Made by a program: the position numbers and the translations under genes. Below are positions 34,559 to 41,666 of a DNA stretch of 64,000 nucleotides, piece by piece (positions within the stretch are counted from its first letter, which is position 1; every line of letters starts with the position of its first letter). The notes below the pieces were generated by a model, which searched no databases, had not been told where the DNA came from, and saw only the letters and a program-made list of their open reading frames with translations. This DNA comes from an uncultured Bacteroidia bacterium (GTDB taxonomy: Bacteria > Bacteroidota > Bacteroidia > Bacteroidales > Prolixibacteraceae), in contig CAIXZH010000014.1 of assembly GCA_903923905.1 (NCBI GenBank), positions 1 through 64,000 of the forward strand, read 5' to 3'.

Positions 34559-35185
34559 ATGAAAACAATTCTTGTTTTACTATTTACTTTAAGTGCAGTA
34601 TCTCTTATGGGGCAAATTGATAAAAAACCCTTTACCGAGGTCGATGAAGAGGAACCCGTAAACTCCTCACCCTTCAAGATTCACCCTAAAGGAATTAAAC
34701 TATTTGGGGATATCTATTTTGGAATGAGTAAACAAGATTTCAGGAAACTTATATCAGAGGATAAGGATAAACAAGCATTTGAAGTATTAGGCTATAAAAT
34801 TAAAGCACATCCAGGACTTTCACGTTACAATGACAATGGGTTGTATGAACTTCATATGTCTAATTCTGGGTTTAATAACCCTGGAATGGGGGAAAACGAA
34901 TGCAAAATGGTACTTATTGCTACAGATTCAATTATGGCAGGTCTTGGAGCCGAGGTTGAATTTAAAAATAATTATTGGCCCAACCCTTTAGCTATGAGTG
35001 GTAGGACTGCTGCGACTTATTTTTTGAAAGGTAAAATAATTGAGATTTGGAGTAATGATAATTCATACGGTTTAGTTTATACTTTTAATATGGACATTAC
35101 GACAGAGATATGGCGAGATAAATTAAGATCGGAAGAAAAAAAGGAAATTAAATCAAATCTAAACACCGCCAAACAAAAATTTTAA
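34559..35185 (+). CDS. Secreted hypothetical protein
   Basis: A 208-aa protein with a Sec signal peptide (MKTILVLLFTLSAVSLMGQ, cleavage likely near residue 19). The mature part begins with an acidic stretch (DEEEP), followed by a compact alpha/beta domain (KGIKLFGDIYFGMSKQDF). No family recognised. It is less GC-rich than neighbours and lies at the end of the early strand next to a strong terminator, so it may be a lysogenic-conversion gene. Confidence 0.6.
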   Translation: MKTILVLLFTLSAVSLMGQIDKKPFTEVDEEEPVNSSPFKIHPKGIKLFGDIYFGMSKQDFRKLISEDKDKQAFEVLGYKIKAHPGLSRYNDNGLYELHMSNSGFNNPGMGENECKMVLIATDSIMAGLGAEVEFKNNYWPNPLAMSGRTAATYFLKGKIIEIWSNDNSYGLVYTFNMDITTEIWRDKLRSEEKKEIKSNLNTAKQKF

Positions 35186-35207
35186 TTAGCCCTTAATGTT
35201 ATAATCT

Positions 35208-35241
35208 AAAAAAAGCCCGGTCAATTGACCGGGCTTTTTTT
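35208..35241 (+). terminator. Terminator of the early operon
   Basis: A perfect 34-bp palindrome: A7, GCCCGGTCA and complement, T7. It has a GC core and T tract in both directions, 22 nt after the secreted protein gene stop. Confidence 0.92.
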
Positions 35242-35297
35242 ATGCAGTTTATAATCAATAAGTGGGAAAATACAAGGTTATTCGTAAAACATTTTTT

Positions 35298-35305
35298 TAC
35301 ATTTG
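35298..35305 (+). promoter_or_regulatory. Candidate -7 box of moron-like cassette
   Basis: TACATTTG matches TAnnTTTG. The expected start point, about 5 nt downstream, coincides with the first base (35310) of the long stem. No good -33 element was found, so this remains tentative. Confidence 0.45.
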
Positions 35306-35309
35306 TCAC

Positions 35310-35434
35310 GACTGTTACTTTAATAATACGAATCTACGATCAGAGCTTAAAATTCTTCGGCTGAATAAGCCGATGGAGGGTCAATTCCGCAAGGGTTGGC
35401 GGCTTTCGTAGCCTCGGTTATTAAAGTGACAGTC
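35310..35434 (+). ncRNA. Candidate structured leader RNA
   Basis: Four nested helices are visible. P1 has 17 pairs (35310-35326 with 35418-35434, all Watson-Crick except one G-U). P2 has 6 pairs (35334-35339 with 35406-35411). P3 has 6 pairs (35357-35362 with 35368-35373, 5-nt loop). P4 has 4 pairs (35387-35390 with 35399-35402). P3 and P4 branch inside P2, giving a three-way junction. Just downstream a weak CACC/GGTG hairpin (35434-35447) is followed by a T-rich stretch. The element lies between the early terminator and a small gene with an unusually good Shine-Dalgarno. I do not recognise an Rfam-like class. A MITE is the main alternative. Confidence 0.55.
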
Positions 35435-35557
35435 ACCTCCATTGGTGTTATTTATTTACTTAAATCATTTCCTTATGCCTTTCCAATTCAATTCGTCCTG
35501 TGCCCAAAAAAGATCACATTTTAAAACCTTACCCCCTAACCGGAAAGGAGCTCCAAG

Positions 35558-35761
35558 ATGGTAAAATTTCACCCCGATAAATTTGTTATTGAAGTCGCCA
35601 CAGCTGTCGACCCTGTTGAAAGCTGGCTCGAGACACAAAATGAAATGCTTGATGTGTTGCAATCGGAAGATATTGAGCTGATGAGTAAGCGGCCTCATTA
35701 CCTGGCGTTGCTCCGGAATATGCTTCCGGATCTTGATACGGCCAAGAAGATGACTAAATAA
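35558..35761 (+). CDS. Small acidic protein of moron-like cassette
   Basis: A 67-aa protein, helical, with no known family (VESWLETQNEMLDVLQSED then HYLALLRNMLPDLDTAKK). It has an AAAGGAG (35544-35550) 7 nt before the ATG, a strong Shine-Dalgarno that is unusual among its A-rich neighbours. It is isolated by a terminator upstream (35208-35241) and one right after its stop. A long structured RNA precedes it. That gives an autonomous unit: promoter candidate, leader, gene, terminator. Expression in the lysogen is inferred. Confidence 0.7.
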   Translation: MVKFHPDKFVIEVATAVDPVESWLETQNEMLDVLQSEDIELMSKRPHYLALLRNMLPDLDTAKKMTK

Positions 35762-35792
35762 AAATGCCCGGACAGATTTGTCCGGGCATTTT
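35761..35792. terminator. Bidirectional terminator at the convergence point
   Basis: 13-bp arms (35761-35773 and 35780-35792), with core TGCCCGGAC, 6-nt loop, and A and T tracts on both sides. It stops the cassette on the plus strand and the packaging operon on the minus strand, whose last stop lies at 35818. Confidence 0.92.
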
Positions 35793-35817
35793 TATTTAGA
35801 CGGGTTTAAATCCCTCT

Positions 35818-36267
35818 TTACAATGTTTCGCTAACGGAAACCATCCACGTGGTTTGATATACGATTAATCCATCTGATCGTTTTTCGCGGTGTGTGGATA
35901 CACGTTCCAAACGTCCATGCACTCCAACTAAGGCGGGTGCATTAGCAATTGCACTCTCTACCATGCTCCTGTTTTTTAATGCGGTCAGGGAGGCGTTAAA
36001 AAGATCAGCTCCTGTCAGGTTACTCTGGTCAGTTGTTTTTCGATAGGCAAACCGCGTTATAATGGTAGCCTGACCCGACTGCGTAATAAGATCTCCTGCG
36101 TCCCACTGGACGCTCTGTGCGTCGATGAGCACACATGGCAATAATGCTACCGGTTTAAATTGACCGTCCTGATCAATGTTCTCGAGCTGCCCCTCTTCTG
36201 CGCTGATCTGTTTGATCCAGGTTAATGATTTGAGGGCTGTAAAAATTGTTCTGAATATTTCTTCCAT
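35818..36267 (-). CDS. gp37/DUF1834-like tail or head completion protein
   Basis: A 149-aa protein, last of the minus-strand packaging operon. An N-terminal helix (EEIFRTIFTALKSLTWIKQI) is followed by beta-rich sequence (ALLPCVLIDAQSVQW, ATIITRFAYRK, QTTWMVSVSETL) as in small Mu gp37-type proteins. The assignment is positional plus fold-like; no decisive motif. Confidence 0.5.
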   Translation of the reverse strand: MEEIFRTIFTALKSLTWIKQISAEEGQLENIDQDGQFKPVALLPCVLIDAQSVQWDAGDLITQSGQATIITRFAYRKTTDQSNLTGADLFNASLTALKNRSMVESAIANAPALVGVHGRLERVSTHREKRSDGLIVYQTTWMVSVSETL

Positions 36268-36272
36268 AAGAG

Positions 36273-36806
36273 CTATTTATTATTAAGTGATTTCATTTCG
36301 CGAGCTACAATCGCCTGTAAATTGGTGGTCAATACCTTCGATGTTCCCAGGAACTTGCGTTGTGGTATGCGAATAGGATGCGCCTTGGTCCGTGGCAGTT
36401 TGTGGCCAGCTGTGGCCAAATTAGCAGCTACCTTATTGCTCACATAGGCCAACTTACCATCTTTCGGGAAAAAGGCCGTTCCGCCGGGATGGTTAATTGT
36501 TCCTCCCTCATTATGGATGCGGGCATAAGGTAGCGTGGTACCCACAACAACCATATTATCGGTCTGGCTCAAAATTCGTATATCTTTAAAAAGATGCCCA
36601 GACCCTTTACCGATAAGAACCCCGCGCCCCGGATCCGAATCGTTTTTGCGCTTTTCCCAGGGCTCCATTCCACCGTCAAACCCACCCCGTTGAAAATTTT
36701 CTTTAGTCTGACGCACAGCCTCGGCTCCCAGAAGCGGGGGCAACCGGCTGATTGCCGATTTGGCCTGACGCTTGAGATTATCGAGCGAAACCCTATTGCA
36801 GGACAT
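36273..36806 (-). CDS. gpG-like virion morphogenesis protein
   Basis: A 177-aa protein of the Mu gpG/phage virion morphogenesis (tail completion) family. Typical features are an N-terminal helix (NLKRQAKSAISRL), the NFQRGGFDGGMEPWEKRK block, GKGSGHLFKDIRI and VVGTTLPYARIHNEGGTI, then IPQRKFLGTS near the end. The preferred ATG at 36806 lies immediately after the portal-MuF stop; a second ATG at 36815 would overlap it. It is expected to help join head and tail. Confidence 0.85.
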   Translation of the reverse strand: MSCNRVSLDNLKRQAKSAISRLPPLLGAEAVRQTKENFQRGGFDGGMEPWEKRKNDSDPGRGVLIGKGSGHLFKDIRILSQTDNMVVVGTTLPYARIHNEGGTINHPGGTAFFPKDGKLAYVSNKVAANLATAGHKLPRTKAHPIRIPQRKFLGTSKVLTTNLQAIVAREMKSLNNK

Positions 36807-36807
36807 A

Positions 36808-38997
36808 TTAATCATCCAGGTCGTCGATATATTGTTTTGACAAATTAAGACCAAACGACAAAGCGGAATCTGAGGCGGCTTTCATCGTTGGGTTATCATC
36901 ATTGAATACCTTACCCGTCTTTCCTGAGTTATTGGCAAATTGTGCGTCAATGGACGGAAGATTCATCTCTGAAACATCGGTAGGTTTAGCGTTCGGATTG
37001 GTAACCTGGATCACATCGCAACGGCAACCCCAATCGAGCGGTGGGTAATACGTGTCCCAGAACTCATCATCCACCGGACGGATAACTCCGTTAAGCTCCG
37101 CATGTTCCTCACGGACTCGATCATCGCCAGCGGTTATAAATTCCAGGTAAGGCATTACGTCGGCATCGTCCACATAGCCTTGCCATTTGTCGGCCATCAT
37201 ACCTGAACTGGTGGAGGTGTTCCATTCCGTCTGCATCCAATTTTTATTATACTGGATATTCAAGGAGTCGACCACCTTTTTGAAGCTGGCGAACGAAAGC
37301 GGGTTCCCATCACCATCGAGCATCATGGCTTTCATGTCGTGCTGGAAATTATCGACCTTGGCCGCGCTGAACTGGTAAGCGTTTTGGATGAGTTTTTCAC
37401 CCAATGAACGCCGGTTGCTTCCAAATTCGTAATCGCCAATGGTACCATATCCCTCCTGGATGGCTTGAACCAGGCCGTCTGCTATGAGTTGCACCAAATC
37501 CTCGTCAACCACATATCCGTCCGGAAGGTTATTATCATAGATCATTTTTGCAATCCTATGGGCCTCTGTTTGAGCCTGGGATGCAAAAGCATCGATTGGA
37601 TTCTTTTTTCCTTTGAGGGTTGAAAATAAACCGGAAAGTAATGCCCCGATCTTCCCTGAAGGTTTGGCCGGGGTTGTATCTTTCTTTTTGGTTTTCGCAG
37701 GTTTATCAGGCGTTGCCACATTTGGCTCTTTGAGCGCCTGGTCGGCATTGGGTTCCAACCCGTTGTTAACTGCCTCGGCCTGATCGCCTGCCGCAAGAGC
37801 CACGGCTGCTTTGCTTGCCTCAAGTGCATCAACTGCGGCTTTTTGGTCGGCCTTAAGCTGGTCGTAATTCTCAGGCTTAGGAATATCAAACGTTTCGTAA
37901 ATGTAGTCGTCCGAAACAGGCACGCTAAGATCCATTTTAATGATCTTAATCATGTCGAGTTGAACCTTTCGGCTTAACTCCTCGGTATCCTGGTAAAAGA
38001 ATTCGCCACCGGCAACGGGGTAACCATGGAGCTCGAGCAGTTTGAAAAAGTCGTTATTCAAAACCGACATCACGTCCATGCAGTCTTCATTAAAGACGTC
38101 CTGTTCGCCGCGTTCGTGGATTTCGCCCAGCGCCCTGGCGCCCTTTGTTCCGGAGTCGGTGGTTAACACGGACCCGATAAAGATTTTAGAGATTTCGTCG
38201 TTACAGGCCGATTTTAGTGTGCTGTAAATATCGCCGGTAAGATTGCTCCCCCCTGCATCGACGGTTACGTCAGTGCCGTCGGGAAAGGCAATAAACGGAG
38301 CTCCGCCGAGATTCTCGAGCATGGTTAACAAGGCCGCTTTCCCCTGCTCATCGCTCGGGTTGTATTTTCCCTTGCGCATGGGGCGGCCAAACAATTCACC
38401 CAGCTCGGACCAGTCGCCAATGCAACCCCGTTTCCAGATCACATACTGGCCGGCAGACATGAGCAGACCAAGGTCGCGCTCACCTCCTGCCTCGATGATA
38501 TATGCCGATTCGGGAGCGCTCCGGTAATCGATCCCGGTGGTGTCGCCCTGGTTAATGGTTACTATACCAAATTCAGGAACCACATGCTTGCGCGGAATCA
38601 ACTTATAGGTTAACTTTTCGCCGGTAAAGTCAATCTGGATTAACGAGTGGCCATAGAACTTATGGTCATTGATGTCGGAGAGCATCTGCCGGAAAGCCGA
38701 AGTATTCAAAAAGTTAGTAATCTCCGGGACCTCTTCCCCGTCTTTTAAAAAGGAGATTGGCATTGCCCTGACTGCCCTTCGCCGCTTGTCGATTACAGAA
38801 TGGAGGTGCCCGTCGAGCATCAACTCTTCATAGAGATCATAAAGAATACGCCTGCGGGGTGCAATAATGCTTTCGGCAGCCATGATCGCCGTTCGCCAGG
38901 AGGCTATATCGACATTTGTCCTGAAGGTTTGCTTCAGGACCAGTTCTGTCACTTTGATGGTTCCGGGCTTTCCCGGTTTGCGGGTAATATTGGTCAT
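36808..38997 (-). CDS. Portal protein (DUF935/gp29-like) fused to MuF domain
   Basis: A 729-aa protein combining two Mu-type head proteins that are separate in Mu. Residues 1-430 are DUF935/gp29 portal: RRRILYDLYEELMLDGHLHS, HKFYGHSLIQIDF, GAPFIAFPDGTDVTV and IFIGSVLTTDSGTKGARALG. An alanine/lysine-rich linker (about 430-500) follows. Residues 500-729 are the MuF/gpF head-morphogenesis domain ending DDRVREEHAELNGV and YPPLDWGCRCDV. No frameshift or stop separates them. The fusion would supply portal and minor head protein in equal amounts. Confidence 0.9.
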   Translation of the reverse strand: MTNITRKPGKPGTIKVTELVLKQTFRTNVDIASWRTAIMAAESIIAPRRRILYDLYEELMLDGHLHSVIDKRRRAVRAMPISFLKDGEEVPEITNFLNTSAFRQMLSDINDHKFYGHSLIQIDFTGEKLTYKLIPRKHVVPEFGIVTINQGDTTGIDYRSAPESAYIIEAGGERDLGLLMSAGQYVIWKRGCIGDWSELGELFGRPMRKGKYNPSDEQGKAALLTMLENLGGAPFIAFPDGTDVTVDAGGSNLTGDIYSTLKSACNDEISKIFIGSVLTTDSGTKGARALGEIHERGEQDVFNEDCMDVMSVLNNDFFKLLELHGYPVAGGEFFYQDTEELSRKVQLDMIKIIKMDLSVPVSDDYIYETFDIPKPENYDQLKADQKAAVDALEASKAAVALAAGDQAEAVNNGLEPNADQALKEPNVATPDKPAKTKKKDTTPAKPSGKIGALLSGLFSTLKGKKNPIDAFASQAQTEAHRIAKMIYDNNLPDGYVVDEDLVQLIADGLVQAIQEGYGTIGDYEFGSNRRSLGEKLIQNAYQFSAAKVDNFQHDMKAMMLDGDGNPLSFASFKKVVDSLNIQYNKNWMQTEWNTSTSSGMMADKWQGYVDDADVMPYLEFITAGDDRVREEHAELNGVIRPVDDEFWDTYYPPLDWGCRCDVIQVTNPNAKPTDVSEMNLPSIDAQFANNSGKTGKVFNDDNPTMKAASDSALSFGLNLSKQYIDDLDD

Positions 38998-39031
38998 ATC
39001 TTTGGAATGAAAGAATTAATGAATGAACGGA

Positions 39032-39439
39032 TTAATAATGAGATACACGTTTGTCGTTCGATCCCCCCGCGATTGGAGAATAGGTCGTAGTGGCCGGACC
39101 AATGTTTAAGGAGGCTGTGCCGAGCTGAGCCGCTTTTAAAAAGTCCATGGCTGCCGTATATCTTGCAACGCGGGCATGAGGAATGCTGGCAGGATCGACA
39201 TAGGTCCAGATATGATAAATTGCCAAATCGCGTGCAATCATCAGGACCAAATCGTCCCTTCCTGTTGTTTTGGCGAGCTCGTCTGTAATGTTGTATTTAT
39301 CCTGAAGATAGGACCAGAGTTGACTAATAGCCTGGGCACAGGCGGTGGTGATGACACTGTCATCACTCGAGAAGTCGAGCGCCTCAAGGAGGGCTTGCTC
39401 GATGCTTGTTTCAAGATCTGTTTTTGTAATGTAGGACAT
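39032..39439 (-). CDS. gp36/DUF1320 head-tail connector protein
   Basis: A 135-aa protein of the Mu gp36 (DUF1320) type, expected at the neck. Recognisable are MSYITKTDLET, a helical ACAQAISQLWSYLQDKY, and RDDLVLMIARDLAIYHIWTY with IPHARVARYTAAMDFL. The same leader sequence precedes this gene and the portal gene (see findings). It lies between terminase and portal, as in this phage group. Confidence 0.82.
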   Translation of the reverse strand: MSYITKTDLETSIEQALLEALDFSSDDSVITTACAQAISQLWSYLQDKYNITDELAKTTGRDDLVLMIARDLAIYHIWTYVDPASIPHARVARYTAAMDFLKAAQLGTASLNIGPATTTYSPIAGGSNDKRVSHY

Positions 39440-39457
39440 ATCTTTGGAATTAAAGAA

Positions 39458-40975
39458 TTAATATTTTCGTGATCCTCCTTTGCGGGCACCAAGGATGACC
39501 GGCTCGGCTGAGATGGTTTTTTGATTCAGGATATAGACCCCACCCTCCACTGCATCGGGGCCGTCGATATGGCTCGTGGTGTTAGCTGCAAAGTTCCGGA
39601 ACTGATCCTCGAGACGGAGCATATGTGGATTCGATTTTTCGGCCTCGTTGAAGATGAGCCTACCCTGACGGTTTAACGGCTCAAGGTTACCCTCGATGCG
39701 TGCGAACTTATCAGGTTTTTTCCTGACATCGGGAGTGATGTGGACATAGTGGCCCCTGACTCTTCCGAAGGTGAAGAACAAAGGTTGAAAGACCTGTTCG
39801 TAAAAAGGATCCTGAAGGGAATTGTTCTCAATGTAATTAAACACCTGCGAGCGCCCTTCGACGTATTGCTCGATATCGTAATACCACTCCACAAACCGGG
39901 AATTCTTAACCTGCTCCAGGAACCCGGTCAGGATATAGAACTTCCCTTCCAGCTGGCCAACAAGGATTAATGCTTTGTAGCAATTATCCTTATTCTCTTT
40001 GTTCGAGGGTGCGGGGTCGCCGTAAGCTGCCAGAAACCTGAATTCTGAAAGTTTAGGGCATTTCCCCCACGTTACCTCCTTAAAGACTGTGCCCTGGATA
40101 ATCGGGTTATTGTAATATTCCTTTTGAACGGAGTTGTATGAAATCTTTGAGAGGAGCCAATCAATATGCTCCTCCGTGTTTTTATCGCGCCAGGTGGATT
40201 TGCCATTTTTGTCACGTATGTTAACGGTATCGACGTGGTCAGCCTTTTCGCTTGAGCGGGCTATGATGCTATTTTTTGATATCAGGTTTCCCTGGAAGAT
40301 GATCCTTACATTTCCGGAAACGGAAACGGTGGGGATGAGTGCCTGTTCGACCCAGTCCCATGTATCTGACACCCGCTTTTCATTTCGGCACCGCTCGTCC
40401 GTATCTATATCGTCAATTCGGATCACATCCGGACGGACGGCTTCGTTTCGCGTTCCACGCGGACTTTGACCTGCACCTATTGCGCGGAAGCTACAGGATT
40501 GACGTGTAACAAAATCGCCCATTTCCCACTGGCGGAAACCTCGCTGGAGACCGTAATCACTAATCAGCCTGGCATTGCTCTCCAGGTTAATCATGTAGGG
40601 CATTAATAGTTCCTCCGCGTTGTCATAAGTATGTGATACCAGGAGAAAGTTACGGGCCCGATTAGTCATAGCCATATAAAGATCCTCCATCATCCCCCGG
40701 GTAGACTTAGCGAGTTCACGACTCCAGCGCCGTACTTCATACCAGCGGCTATTTTTTAAAAGCCGGTCGGTAGCTTTGCGATGAAAGGGTGCAGAAGGGC
40801 TTGAGTAATATGCCGGGAAATAATAGGCAAACCAACTCTCGGAGTTTTTCTCAAGTTTGGCAATGCGAGCCCGGCGGGTAATTTCGTCCTCCAAGGGCAG
40901 CGGAGTACTGCGCATCAAGTTATCGCGGTAGGCTTCCCAACGTTCGATCTGATCTTTGGTGGATTTTACTGCCAT
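39458..40975 (-). CDS. Large terminase subunit (gp28-like)
   Basis: DNA-packaging ATPase/nuclease, 505 aa. The N-terminal ATPase has an atypical P-loop region (WSRELAKSTRGMMEDLY) and Walker B-like DVIRIDDIDTDERC. The C-terminal nuclease domain has an acidic first element FLAAYGDPAPS and later ITGFLEQV and LIFNEAEKSNPHML. The pattern matches Mu gp28/Terminase_6 proteins. In Mu-type phages, packaging is of headful type from integrated copies. It is 11 nt downstream of the small subunit gene. Confidence 0.88.
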   Translation of the reverse strand: MAVKSTKDQIERWEAYRDNLMRSTPLPLEDEITRRARIAKLEKNSESWFAYYFPAYYSSPSAPFHRKATDRLLKNSRWYEVRRWSRELAKSTRGMMEDLYMAMTNRARNFLLVSHTYDNAEELLMPYMINLESNARLISDYGLQRGFRQWEMGDFVTRQSCSFRAIGAGQSPRGTRNEAVRPDVIRIDDIDTDERCRNEKRVSDTWDWVEQALIPTVSVSGNVRIIFQGNLISKNSIIARSSEKADHVDTVNIRDKNGKSTWRDKNTEEHIDWLLSKISYNSVQKEYYNNPIIQGTVFKEVTWGKCPKLSEFRFLAAYGDPAPSNKENKDNCYKALILVGQLEGKFYILTGFLEQVKNSRFVEWYYDIEQYVEGRSQVFNYIENNSLQDPFYEQVFQPLFFTFGRVRGHYVHITPDVRKKPDKFARIEGNLEPLNRQGRLIFNEAEKSNPHMLRLEDQFRNFAANTTSHIDGPDAVEGGVYILNQKTISAEPVILGARKGGSRKY

Positions 40976-40986
40976 TTTAAACCTGT

Positions 40987-41457
40987 TTAAATGTTCCTTA
41001 ATTGCTCTTTAATGAAGGCATCCTGCAGCTCTACCATTTTCTTAGAGAGGCTAAAATCAGCGTCCCTAAGCCAATTGCCGAACTTGATAAACACATCGAT
41101 ATAGATCGAGATTGATAGCTCCGTTTCCAGGGCTTTAGCAGTAGCAGCAAGTTTTGAAAGAGTGTCTGCCTCTTTGGATTGGATCAGGCGAACTACATGC
41201 GTACCTTCAAGATCGTTACCCTCTAGGGAGTCGAATATTTGGTTGATTTGCGCATAGGTTCTACTGAGTGTCTCCTGGCGGCTGATTACGAAATTTGCCT
41301 TTAAACTCTCCCAATTGCCGTCGGCCTTCCATTTGGTAATTGTCTGCGCTGAGGTACCTACACGGGACGCAATTTCGGCCTGTGAAAGGTTGTCCTTGAG
41401 ATATAACATGCGCGCATAATCTTTACGCATGGTCATGGTCGTTTCGCTCTTTGCCAT
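40987..41457 (-). CDS. Small terminase subunit-like (gp27/DUF1804)
   Basis: A 156-aa protein heading the minus-strand packaging operon. A helix-turn-helix lies at about residues 18-45 (NLSQAEIASRVGTSAQTITK followed by WKADGNW), then a helical oligomerisation region (LSKLAATAKALETELSISIY). This fits the DUF1804/small-terminase family of Mu-like phages, which recognise DNA for packaging. Confidence 0.78.
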   Translation of the reverse strand: MAKSETTMTMRKDYARMLYLKDNLSQAEIASRVGTSAQTITKWKADGNWESLKANFVISRQETLSRTYAQINQIFDSLEGNDLEGTHVVRLIQSKEADTLSKLAATAKALETELSISIYIDVFIKFGNWLRDADFSLSKKMVELQDAFIKEQLRNI

Positions 41458-41479
41458 CGCTGGTGGTTTTAATGTATCA

Positions 41480-41510
41480 CAAACTTACACCTTACCCCTT
41501 TGAGTGACAA
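41480..41510 (-). promoter_or_regulatory. Leftward late promoter (packaging operon)
   Basis: Read on the minus strand: TTG at 41508-41510, 20-nt spacer, TAAGTTTG at 41480-41487, matching the Bacteroidetes consensus in both boxes. Predicted start is about 41474, 17 nt before the small terminase ATG. Confidence 0.68.
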
Positions 41511-41525
41511 TTCGAATTTTTCTGT

Positions 41526-41582
41526 TGTGCGCGACCCGGTAAAATTATCCTGTACGCTGCGAATTTTACCGTGTAGCGCACA
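41526..41582. promoter_or_regulatory. Composite dyad between divergent late promoters
   Basis: A two-part inverted repeat: TGTGCGC (41526-41532) with GCGCACA (41576-41582), and GTAAAATT (41539-41546) with AATTTTAC (41562-41569). Gaps are 6 nt on both sides, so the two pairs share one centre at 41554. The element lies 15-16 bp from the -33 boxes of both divergent promoters. This position suits an activator-binding site controlling both late arms. Confidence 0.7.
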
Positions 41583-41596
41583 CCAGTATTATCTGA

Positions 41597-41628
41597 TTTG
41601 CAGAGCGCATGAATAAGTTGAAAATTTG
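41597..41628 (+). promoter_or_regulatory. Rightward late promoter (capsid/tail operon)
   Basis: TTTG (41597-41600), a 20-nt spacer, and AAAATTTG (41621-41628), one mismatch from TAnnTTTG. The weaker -7 box would fit dependence on an activator. Predicted start is about 41635, a leader of about 32 nt. Confidence 0.6.
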
Positions 41629-41666
41629 CATGAACGTAATCGCAGACACTCTTAATTACTTTAACT

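Noticed and set aside
38997-39004. TATCTTTG on the plus strand at the portal and gp36 starts as antisense promoters
   Set aside because: The matching -33 elements would lie only 12-16 nt upstream, too close for this promoter class.
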